A stretch of DNA of 5,431 nt, from the NCBI GenBank assembly GCA_028702045.1, contig JAQVPP010000030.1:1-5431 (forward strand), read 5' to 3'. This document shows positions 1 to 5,345 of this stretch, piece after piece (position 1 is the stretch's first letter; each line of letters opens with the position of its first letter). The DNA is from Minisyncoccota bacterium (GTDB taxonomy: Bacteria > Patescibacteriota > Minisyncoccia > UBA6257 > JAKLIH01). The notes under the pieces are model-generated. The model did not search any database. It had not been told where the DNA came from and saw only the letters and a list, made by a program, of their open reading frames with translations. The position numbers and the translations under genes were made by a program.

Positions 1-629
1 CTTATGATAGTGCAGATTTGGACTATATTTTTGAAATAGCTGTAAAAGGAGGATTCACTGGTATTGTGCTAGAAAAAGGAAGTGCAGAATACTTTAACAC
101 TACTAAATACTCATATTTAGTTCCTTTGATTGTGAAATTAGATGGAAAGCTAAAAGATGAGGAAAAAAGATCAAATTTAGTTTGTTCTGTAGAATATGCT
201 AAAAAATTAGGAGCTAAAGGAATAGGGTATACAATATATTTGGGAACTAAGTATACTAAAGAGATGATTGAGACCTTTTCTTGTATTCAGGAAAAGGCAA
301 GAAACTTAAAATTAACAGTATGTTTGTGGATATATCCTGGTGAAAAAGAAATTGATTTTTTAGATAGTATACGACTAGGATTTGAGTTAGGAGCTGATAT
401 TATTAAGGTTAAAAAACCAAAAGATCTAAAATTAATTTCTGAAATATATAACTATTCAAGTAAGGTGAAGGTAGTTTTGGCTGGAGGAGAACAAGAAGGA
501 GAAGAGGAATTTTTAGACGAAGTAGCAATATGTGTTAAAAAAGGTATAGATGGGTATTTTGTAGGGAGGAATGTATGGCAAAATAAAGATCCTATTAATA
601 TGGGGTTAAAAATGAGGGATTTGATATGA
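1..629 (+). CDS. fbaB: Class I fructose-bisphosphate aldolase (DhnA/FbaB, DeoC/LacD-like TIM barrel), 5' end missing
   Basis: The frame is open from base 3 to a TGA at 627-629, so the gene begins upstream of the window. The TTG at 18 lies inside it and is probably not the true start. The enzyme reversibly cleaves fructose 1,6-bisphosphate to dihydroxyacetone phosphate and glyceraldehyde 3-phosphate through a lysine Schiff base in the cytosol. Family landmarks, numbered from the TTG codon, are VPLIVKLDG (35-43), the YTIYLG segment (71-76), WIYPG (104-108), GADIIKV with the probable Schiff-base lysine K130 (codon 405-407), the AGG phosphate-binding turn (155-157) and GRNVWQ (183-188). The C-terminus ends about where archaeal-type class I aldolases end. 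TGA is used as a terminal codon only here, and a TAA follows in frame two codons later (633-635). A related DhnA-type aldolase with another substrate cannot be excluded. Confidence 0.85.
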   Translation, partial: YDSADLDYIFEIAVKGGFTGIVLEKGSAEYFNTTKYSYLVPLIVKLDGKLKDEEKRSNLVCSVEYAKKLGAKGIGYTIYLGTKYTKEMIETFSCIQEKARNLKLTVCLWIYPGEKEIDFLDSIRLGFELGADIIKVKKPKDLKLISEIYNYSSKVKVVLAGGEQEGEEEFLDEVAICVKKGIDGYFVGRNVWQNKDPINMGLKMRDLI

Positions 630-641
630 GAGTAAAGTGTA

Positions 642-670
642 TTGACAAATCAATGCAAATGCATTACAAT
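642..670 (+). promoter_or_regulatory. Sigma70-type promoter of the toxin-antitoxin operon
   Basis: A perfect -35 box TTGACA (642-647) is followed after exactly 17 bp by TACAAT (665-670), which matches the -10 consensus at five of six positions. The expected transcription start is near 677, about 21 nt before the antitoxin ATG. It is the best consensus match of the three promoters seen here. It lies directly after the aldolase stop codon, so the cassette need not rely on read-through from upstream. Confidence 0.75.
652..665. promoter_or_regulatory. Inverted-repeat operator candidate for antitoxin autoregulation
   Basis: AATGCA (652-657) and TGCATT (660-665) form a perfect inverted repeat separated by two bases. 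The repeat fills the second half of the spacer and touches the first base of the -10 box. RelB/DinJ antitoxins are ribbon-helix-helix DNA-binding proteins that repress their own promoters by binding such palindromes, so a protein bound here would block RNA polymerase. The repeat is visible in the sequence; its role as an operator is inferred from family and position. Confidence 0.55.
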
Positions 671-697
671 TATATTATATCAAATAAATAATATATT

Positions 698-988
698 ATG
701 GCTGGGAAAACTACAACTTTACAAATACGTATAGATGAAAAGACTAAAAGAGAAGCAAAGAAAATATTTGAGCAAACAGGACTTGATATGAGTTCTGCTA
801 TTAAATTATTTTTAAAACAAACCATTAATTTAAAAACATTTCCTATAGGAGAACTTAGAGATGAGAATGGGTTTAGTCTTCAGTATGTTTTGCAGTTAAA
901 GAAAGAAATAGAGGATGTTACTACAAATAAAAATAAAAAAAGATTTGCAAATGGAAAAGAGGTAGTGGATTATCTTGTAAAAAAATAA
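698..988 (+). CDS. dinJ: RelB/DinJ-family type II antitoxin
   Basis: This 96-residue protein begins with a ribbon-helix-helix domain: the beta strand TTLQIRID (6-13), a first helix to about 28, and GLDMSSAIKLFLKQTI (28-43), the characteristic RelB/DinJ segment with the 'S-AIKLFLKQ' pattern. After PIGELRDENGFS (49-60) comes a charged, probably flexible tail rich in Lys and Asn (65-96), the part that usually wraps around and neutralises the toxin. The neighbouring YafQ-type toxin starts one base after the stop codon, so the two are co-transcribed and probably translationally coupled. The start at 698 is supported by a promoter 33 nt upstream and by conservation beginning almost immediately. No Shine-Dalgarno sequence precedes it. 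The protein is expected to repress its own promoter, alone or with the toxin. Confidence 0.9.
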   Translation: MAGKTTTLQIRIDEKTKREAKKIFEQTGLDMSSAIKLFLKQTINLKTFPIGELRDENGFSLQYVLQLKKEIEDVTTNKNKKRFANGKEVVDYLVKK

Positions 989-989
989 T

Positions 990-1265
990 ATGTGTAAAAT
1001 TGTTTTGTCAAATAAATTTGAAAAAAATTTTGTTCAATATGCTAAAGACAAAAAGATTTTGCGTGAAATACAAAAAATTTCTGATTATTTAGTAAAGAAA
1101 GAAAAGTTGCCTGTAAAATATATGAATCATAAATTAAATGGTTTTTTTGAGGGTTGTTATGATTGCCATGTGAGGCCAGATGTTGTTTTGATTTATGCTA
1201 GATATAAAAAAGATAAAAACATTTATTTTATAGATATTGGGTCTCATGCTAAATTATTTAAATAA
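990..1265 (+). CDS. yafQ: YafQ/RelE-family mRNA interferase toxin
   Basis: This 91-residue protein is full length for a YafQ-type toxin, a ribosome-dependent endoribonuclease that cuts mRNA in the A site and halts translation until the antitoxin is resupplied. The signature residues are all present: H47 in NHKL, H60 and D64 in CHVRPD, and H86 and F90 in the C-terminal GSHAKLF. Their spacing closely follows the catalytic His50, His63, Asp67, His87 and Phe91 of E. coli YafQ. IYARY (68-72) and IYFIDIG (78-84) supply the core beta strands typical of the RelE fold. Nothing suggests decay, so the toxin should be active. It starts one base after the antitoxin stop and is followed at once by a terminator. 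The match is clearly closer to YafQ than to classical RelE or HigB. Confidence 0.9.
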   Translation: MCKIVLSNKFEKNFVQYAKDKKILREIQKISDYLVKKEKLPVKYMNHKLNGFFEGCYDCHVRPDVVLIYARYKKDKNIYFIDIGSHAKLFK

Positions 1266-1297
1266 TATGCATAAATTAGATTTATGTATATTTTTTT
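1264..1297 (+). terminator. AT-rich intrinsic terminator after the toxin gene
   Basis: A stem of up to 13 bp (1264-1276 with 1280-1292) closes a three-base TAG loop and runs into a tract of seven T residues (1291-1297). The core is ATGCATAAAT paired with ATTTATGTAT, including one G-C and one G-U pair. The stem is weak in GC but perfect in pairing, as expected in so AT-rich a genome. It begins inside the toxin stop codon and its T tract reaches the -35 box of the next promoter, so it would separate the toxin-antitoxin transcript from murA. Confidence 0.6.
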
Positions 1298-1323
1298 GAA
1301 TTTTTTATTTTATTTGATATAAT
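1296..1323 (+). promoter_or_regulatory. Extended -10 promoter of the murA-mreB-holB-glycosyltransferase operon
   Basis: A consensus TATAAT (1318-1323) is preceded by TG with one base between (1315-1316), an extended -10 element. TTGAAT (1296-1301) lies 16 bp upstream as a partial -35 box. Transcription should start near 1330, giving a leader of about 21 nt before the murA ATG at 1351. The leader contains an out-of-frame ATG at 1343-1345. No other promoter is evident before 5291, so the four genes probably share this one. Confidence 0.7.
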
Positions 1324-1350
1324 AGGGGTATATAAAATAAATATGTTTTT

Positions 1351-2631
1351 ATGGAATCTTTTGTTATTGAAGGAGGTCATACTTTAAAAGGAGATATAGA
1401 TGTGTATGGATCAAAGAATGCTACTACCCCTATAATAGCTGCTGCTCTTTTAAGTAAAGAAAAGAGTGTTATTGATAATATACCTTTGATAGAGGATGTG
1501 TTGAATATGTTGAAAATTATTGAGAGTATGGGAGTTAAGGTTAGATTTATTTCTGAGCGTAAAGTAGAGATAGACCCAAAGCATATTGATTTGAAAAAAG
1601 TTAATAAACATTTGATTAAAAAATTAAGATCATCTGTATTACTGGTAGGTGGATTAAGTCATAGAACAAATAAGTTTAATTTAGTTCAACCAGGAGGATG
1701 TTTGATTGGTGTACGATCTATAGCTACACATTTGCTTGCTTTAAAAGAATTGGGAGTAAAGATAAGGGCAACTAAAGAGGGTTATTCTATTGATTATTCT
1801 AAAATGAAAAGTGCAGAGGTTTGTTTGGAGGAATTTTCTGTAACTGCTACAGAGAATATTTTGATGGTGGCTAGTTTACTTAAGGGTAAAACTGTTTTGA
1901 AAACTGCAGCCATAGAGCCACATGTTATGGATTTAGTTCATTTTTTAAATAAAATGGGAGCTAAGATAAAAGTTAAGGCAGGTCATATTTTTGAAATAGA
2001 GGGAGTTAGTTCTTTAAAAGGAACTAAGCATAAAATAATTCCTGATCCTATTGAAGCTGGTACTTTTATTGTTATGGCAGCTGTATGTAGGGGAAGAGTA
2101 GTTGTGCATAATGTTAGACTTGATCATTTGGATTTAGTTTTGAAAAAATTAGAGTCATTTGGTGTTAAGATGGAATATGTGTTAGAAAATAAAAAAGAGC
2201 AACTGTATTCTGTAGAGATTTTGCCTTGTTCTAGGCTTAAGGCAAGTAAGATACAGACTTTACCTTATCCTGGTATACCCACTGATTTGCAAAGTATGTT
2301 TGGCGTGCTGGCTACACAGTGCGATGGAACTAGTTTAATTTTTGATCCTATGTATGAGAGCAGACTTAAGTATTTAGATGAGTTAAATAGGATGGGAGCT
2401 AATTCTATTATAGCTGGACCACATAGAGCTTTGATTACAGGGGTTACTCCTTTGTATGGAAGAGAAATTACTTCTTTTGATTTGAGGACTGGGGCGTGCT
2501 TGATAATAGCTGCACTATTGGCTAAGGGAGTATCCAAAATAACTAATGCATATCAGGTAGATAGAGGATATGAGAAAATTGAGTTGAGATTAAGTAAAAT
2601 AAATGCTAATATTAAGAGAATAAATGAATAA
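1351..2631 (+). CDS. murA: UDP-N-acetylglucosamine 1-carboxyvinyltransferase MurA
   Basis: MurA transfers the enolpyruvyl group of phosphoenolpyruvate to UDP-GlcNAc, the first committed step of peptidoglycan synthesis in the cytosol. The 426 residues cover the whole two-domain EPSP-synthase-like fold at the family's usual length. Visible landmarks are SKNATTP with the substrate lysine K22, R93 in the KLRSS segment, the mobile loop PGGCLIGVR with catalytic C117 and R122, YPGIPTDLQ with the base D312, the ESRLKYLDELNRMGA block (336-350), FDLRTGA with R379, and DRGYEKIE near the end. The retained cysteine predicts fosfomycin sensitivity. After the loop arginine the usual PVD is replaced by SIA. 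The start at 1351 gives the expected short N-terminus; an in-frame stop lies just upstream at 1333 and there is no Shine-Dalgarno sequence. It is the first gene of a four-gene operon and mreB follows after two bases. Confidence 0.95.
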   Translation: MESFVIEGGHTLKGDIDVYGSKNATTPIIAAALLSKEKSVIDNIPLIEDVLNMLKIIESMGVKVRFISERKVEIDPKHIDLKKVNKHLIKKLRSSVLLVGGLSHRTNKFNLVQPGGCLIGVRSIATHLLALKELGVKIRATKEGYSIDYSKMKSAEVCLEEFSVTATENILMVASLLKGKTVLKTAAIEPHVMDLVHFLNKMGAKIKVKAGHIFEIEGVSSLKGTKHKIIPDPIEAGTFIVMAAVCRGRVVVHNVRLDHLDLVLKKLESFGVKMEYVLENKKEQLYSVEILPCSRLKASKIQTLPYPGIPTDLQSMFGVLATQCDGTSLIFDPMYESRLKYLDELNRMGANSIIAGPHRALITGVTPLYGREITSFDLRTGACLIIAALLAKGVSKITNAYQVDRGYEKIELRLSKINANIKRINE

Positions 2632-2633
2632 AT

Positions 2634-3641
2634 ATGTTTGTTAAAAAAGTAGGAATAGATTTAGGTACTGCTAATACAGTAATATATATACCTGGTAAGG
2701 GTATAGTGATAAATGAACCAACTACAGTTGCTGTTTCTTTGGATGATAATCAAATTATGGCAATAGGTAATGAGGCTAAGGAAATGCTTGGTAGGACACC
2801 TAATTTAATAGAAGTGTATAAACCTTTAAAAGAAGGGGTAATTGCTGATTATAAAGTAACTAAAGCTATGCTCAAGTATTTTTTAAATAAAGCCTTAGGG
2901 TCTTTTAGATTAATTAAGCCAGATGTGGTTATTTCTGCACCTTGTGGAATTACTTCTACAGAGAGAAGGGCAGTGCTTGATGCTGCTAATGAGGCAGGAG
3001 CTAATAATGTATTTGTGGTTAAGGAGCCTGTTTTAGCTGCTTTGGGGGCTGGAGTACCAATTAATTCAGCTGCTGGAAATATGGTTGTAAATATTGGTGG
3101 AGGTACTACTGAAATAGCTGTTATATCTTTGGGCGGTATAGTCGCATCAGATTCTGTAAGAGTAGCAGGGAATAAGATGGATGAGGCAATTATTGAGTAT
3201 ATTAAGAAGAAGTATAATATGATAATTGGAGAGAGAACTGCAGAAAGCATTAAGATAGAGATAGGTACTGCTATTGCTGTTAAGAGTAAAAAAGAAATAG
3301 AAATAACAGGTGGTGATATTTCTGAAGGGTTACCTAAGAATGTGAAAATTAATTCAAATGAAGTTGCAGAAGCTTTAATTAATGTTTTAAAAGAAATAGT
3401 TATGGCAATTAAGGGGGTATTATCCAATACTCCTCCTGAACTTGTAGCTGATATTATGTCTAGAGGTATATTTTTGGCTGGAGGTGGTGGAGGATTACGT
3501 AATTTGGATGAATTGATTACTCGCTTAACAGGTGTGCCAGTATATGTTGCTGATGATCCTATTTTTTGTGTAGCTAAGGGTACTGGTATATTTTTGGAGA
3601 ATATAGATATATATAAACGCAGTTTATTAAGTTCTCAATAA
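2634..3641 (+). CDS. mreB: Rod shape-determining protein MreB (actin-like ATPase)
   Basis: MreB polymerises on the inner face of the membrane and guides the elongation wall-synthesis machinery. The 335 residues are full length. Landmarks are the phosphate-1 loop GIDLGTANT (7-15), APCGITSTERRAV (102-114), KEP with the catalytic Glu E131, the phosphate-2 loop IGGGTTE (154-160), GERTAESIK (199-207), the adenosine motif LAGGGGGLRNLDELI (281-295) and the C-terminal AKGTG...YKRSL. An N-terminal MFVKKVGIDLG without an amphipathic extension is usual outside the gamma-proteobacteria. Residue 153, almost always Asp in this loop (VDIGGGT), is Asn here (codon AAT, 3090-3092), and G180 of the usual 'GDKMDEAI' motif is followed by Asn at the Asp position as well. 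The gene follows murA by two bases and precedes holB by one. The combination of cell-wall precursor and shape genes is functionally coherent. Confidence 0.96.
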   Translation: MFVKKVGIDLGTANTVIYIPGKGIVINEPTTVAVSLDDNQIMAIGNEAKEMLGRTPNLIEVYKPLKEGVIADYKVTKAMLKYFLNKALGSFRLIKPDVVISAPCGITSTERRAVLDAANEAGANNVFVVKEPVLAALGAGVPINSAAGNMVVNIGGGTTEIAVISLGGIVASDSVRVAGNKMDEAIIEYIKKKYNMIIGERTAESIKIEIGTAIAVKSKKEIEITGGDISEGLPKNVKINSNEVAEALINVLKEIVMAIKGVLSNTPPELVADIMSRGIFLAGGGGGLRNLDELITRLTGVPVYVADDPIFCVAKGTGIFLENIDIYKRSLLSSQ

Positions 3642-3642
3642 A

Positions 3643-4617
3643 ATGGATTTATTTGTTAGTGCAAATGTTTTAAAGATTTTTGAAAAAGAGATTGAAAATG
3701 AGGTATCTCAGTCTTTTTTATTTTATGGAGATAAAGGACTAGGGGTGTTGTATGCTGCTAAGGTATTTGCTAGAAGTATGTTGTGTGAGAAAAAAGTATT
3801 GGGTGGATGTGATGCATGCTATTTTTGTAAAGAATCTTTAAAAGAATGATATGATGAGATTATTATTTTAGAAACTAAGGAAGATTCTCTTAAGGTGGAA
3901 GATGTGAAGAAGGTAAGTAAGAAGCTATATTACAAACCTCAGTATGGGAGAAAGAAGGTACTAATTATTAATGAGGCAGAAAAACTAACTACAGATGCAC
4001 AAGCATCACTACTTAAGATAATAGAAGAACCTAAAAAAGATTTGATTATTATTTTAGTTAGTGATAATAAAGAAAGACTATTAGACACTATTTTATCTAG
4101 GGTTGTATGTGTTAATTTTTTTAAAAAAAATAAACAAGACTTATTAGCTTTTTTAGAAAAAAAAGTTAAAAAAAATAAAGAACTTATTTCTTTTTGTGTT
4201 GATTATTTTGATAATATGATTAAGGATTGTGTAGATTATTTAGAAAATGAGGAGATGTTTAAGCAAGAGATGAAAAATATATCAGAGTTTATTAAACTAT
4301 ATAGCAGTTCTTTTTATCAGGCAAGTCTATATATTAAGGATATTACTGATTTTGAGGGGGAGATAAGTAGTAAGGAGAACCTAACTAGGTTGATTGCTTC
4401 TTGGATTAGGTTTTTAAAATTTCAAGTTAAAAAAGAGATGGAGGTGGTAGAATCAGATTATTTTTTAAAAAATAATATTAAAATAGATATGTCTTTAGAA
4501 GAGATGTTTGTTTTACTGGGTGCGTTGAAAAAAACATATGAGGCTATTAATAAAGATTACTTAAATAAGAGACTTCTTTTAGAAACTCTGTTTTTGGGAA
4601 GAATGTTTAAATTATAG
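3643..4617 (+). CDS. holB: DNA polymerase III subunit delta prime (HolB), interrupted by an in-frame TGA
   Basis: Delta prime is the stator subunit of the clamp loader that places the sliding clamp on DNA. One frame runs from ATG 3643 to TAG 4615-4617 (324 residues, normal for the family) except for TGA at 3847-3849 (codon 69). Before it lie LFYGDKGLG (26-34), a P-loop that has lost its lysine as is common in delta prime, and a zinc module C48, C56, C59, C62. After it, in the same frame, come YDEIIIL, the Walker B-like NEAEKL (110-115), SLLKIIEEP (122-130) and the sensor-1/arginine-finger region with S152-R153, where the usual SRC reads SRV. The C-terminal KRLLLETLFL is typical of the collar domain. 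Both halves are undamaged, so the TGA is a recoded glycine (E. coli has Gly here), a fresh nonsense mutation or a read error. A GTG at 3895 could start the second half but would drop the zinc module. Confidence 0.85.
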
Positions 4618-4621
4618 AAAT

Positions 4622-5302
4622 ATGAAAACTTTAATTATTCCATTTTATCAAAGTGAAAAAATTGTTAAAAAAACTGTTGATTTTTTATTAAATCATTATT
4701 CTGGAGATAATGATATAGAATTTATTTTTGTTAATGATGGATCTTTGGATAATACTGAAAAATTATTACTTGAATATACTGATCCTAGAATTAATGTGGT
4801 GAGCTATAGAGAAAATAAGGGCAAGGGATATGCTATTAAGCAAGGAATCTTAAAAGCAAAAGGAGATAGGATTGTCTTTACTGATGATGATGTACCTTAT
4901 GGTATACATAAAGTAGATTTATTTTTTAGAGATTTAAATTTTGTTAAGGCCGTAATAGGTAAAAGAGTGTTTAGTTCTGGATTGGTACGCAATTTTATTC
5001 ACTATATGTGCAGAGTGCTAGTGTTTTTTTCTTGTGGATTTGAGCAAACTGATACACAGTGTGGGATAAAGGGAATGAGGTCTAGTATAGCTAAGAAATT
5101 TGTTGAGAAATCTGTTGTTGATAAGTTTGGGTTTGATATAGAGATACTTTATTTTTTGCATATAAATAAAATTGCTGTACTAGAGAGATATGTTAAGCAA
5201 ATTAATAATACAGAGAGTACAATTAAGTTTAATGACTTATTGATTGTAGCTAAAGATTTTATTAAAATGAAAAGAAATAAGAGAAAATACTTTACAATTT
5301 AA
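4622..5302 (+). CDS. Family 2 glycosyltransferase, DPM1/ALG5-like (polyprenyl-phosphate sugar synthase type)
   Basis: The 226-residue protein has the GT-A fold of family 2. Landmarks are the first strand TLIIPFYQSEKIV (3-15), VNDGSLDNT (37-45) with the nucleotide-binding Asp, NKGKGYAIKQGILKAKGD (65-82), the metal-binding TDDD (87-90, the DXD element), and DTQCGIKGM (144-152) with FGFDIEIL (169-176). The last two are hallmarks of the dolichol-phosphate mannose/glucose synthase branch. These enzymes move a sugar from a nucleotide donor to a polyprenyl phosphate at the cytosolic face of the membrane. No transmembrane segment is evident and the C-terminus is basic (KMKRNKRK), so it is probably a soluble or peripheral enzyme. 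The donor and acceptor cannot be read from the sequence. It starts four bases after holB without a Shine-Dalgarno sequence and closes the operon. A role in glycosylating surface proteins such as the neighbouring pilin is only a guess. Confidence 0.85.
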   Translation: MKTLIIPFYQSEKIVKKTVDFLLNHYSGDNDIEFIFVNDGSLDNTEKLLLEYTDPRINVVSYRENKGKGYAIKQGILKAKGDRIVFTDDDVPYGIHKVDLFFRDLNFVKAVIGKRVFSSGLVRNFIHYMCRVLVFFSCGFEQTDTQCGIKGMRSSIAKKFVEKSVVDKFGFDIEILYFLHINKIAVLERYVKQINNTESTIKFNDLLIVAKDFIKMKRNKRKYFTI

Positions 5303-5318
5303 TATATTTTGATATACT
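5291..5318 (+). promoter_or_regulatory. Extended -10 promoter of the prepilin-like gene
   Basis: TTTACA (5291-5296, five of six bases of the -35 consensus) lies inside the last codons of the glycosyltransferase gene. After 16 bp comes TATACT (5313-5318, five of six), preceded by TG at 5310-5311 as an extended -10 element. Transcription should start near 5325, about 21 nt before the ATG at 5346. No GC-containing terminator stem is visible between the two genes, so read-through from the operon is also possible. Confidence 0.6.
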
Positions 5319-5328
5319 TAATATATAT

Positions 5329-5340
5329 TTAATTAATTAA
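5329..5340. repeat. Perfect 12-bp palindrome TTAATTAATTAA in the prepilin leader
   Basis: The 12 bases read identically on both strands and end five bases before the ATG at 5346. The position, between the expected transcription start and the start codon, would suit a regulatory protein site or a weak RNA hairpin. In DNA this rich in A and T it may equally be chance. Confidence 0.3.
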
Positions 5341-5345
5341 GAAAA

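Noticed and set aside
626..691. A 21-codon open frame overlapping the aldolase stop by ATGA and ending before the antitoxin.
   Set aside because: It covers the promoter and operator, has no recognisable content and is short enough to occur by chance.
671..695. AT-only inverted repeat (671-678 with 688-695) before the antitoxin ATG as a riboswitch or attenuator.
   Set aside because: Eight A-T pairs would be very unstable and the base composition makes such repeats frequent; it is mentioned only as a minor point in the operator finding.
659..1289. ATGCAT followed by similar AT-rich bases on both sides of the toxin-antitoxin cassette (659 and 1267), as possible insertion-site repeats.
   Set aside because: Only six bases match exactly, each copy is part of another structure (operator or terminator), and ATGCAT also occurs inside murA.
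2265..2537. Minus-strand open frame opposite murA.
   Set aside because: It is a shadow of murA; its translation shows no family features and murA is clearly the real gene.
2849..3427. Long minus-strand open frame (192 codons) opposite mreB.
   Set aside because: It is a shadow of mreB. Its hydrophobic composition follows from reading AT-rich codons backwards, and no motif is recognisable.
3837..3854. A canonical -1 slippery heptamer T TTA AAA (3837-3843) in the correct phase, four bases before the holB TGA, suggesting dnaX-like programmed frameshifting.
   Set aside because: The -1 frame reaches a TGA at 3852-3854 after three codons. The downstream half of holB is in the original frame, so slippage would not restore it.
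3847..3895. TGA in holB as a selenocysteine codon.
   Set aside because: No convincing SECIS-like hairpin follows. The four zinc cysteines are already present upstream and the position aligns with glycine in homologues as I recall them.
3895..4617. A separate gene starting at GTG 3895.
   Set aside because: It is the in-frame remainder of holB. The frame is open and conserved between the TGA and this GTG (YDEIIIL), so it is not an independent gene, although it could be an internal restart.
1..5302. A Mycoplasma-type code with UGA = Trp.
   Set aside because: Trp is written TGG where expected (for example in WIYPG and NVWQ of the aldolase and SWIRF of HolB), and there is only one internal TGA, at a Gly-like rather than Trp-like site.
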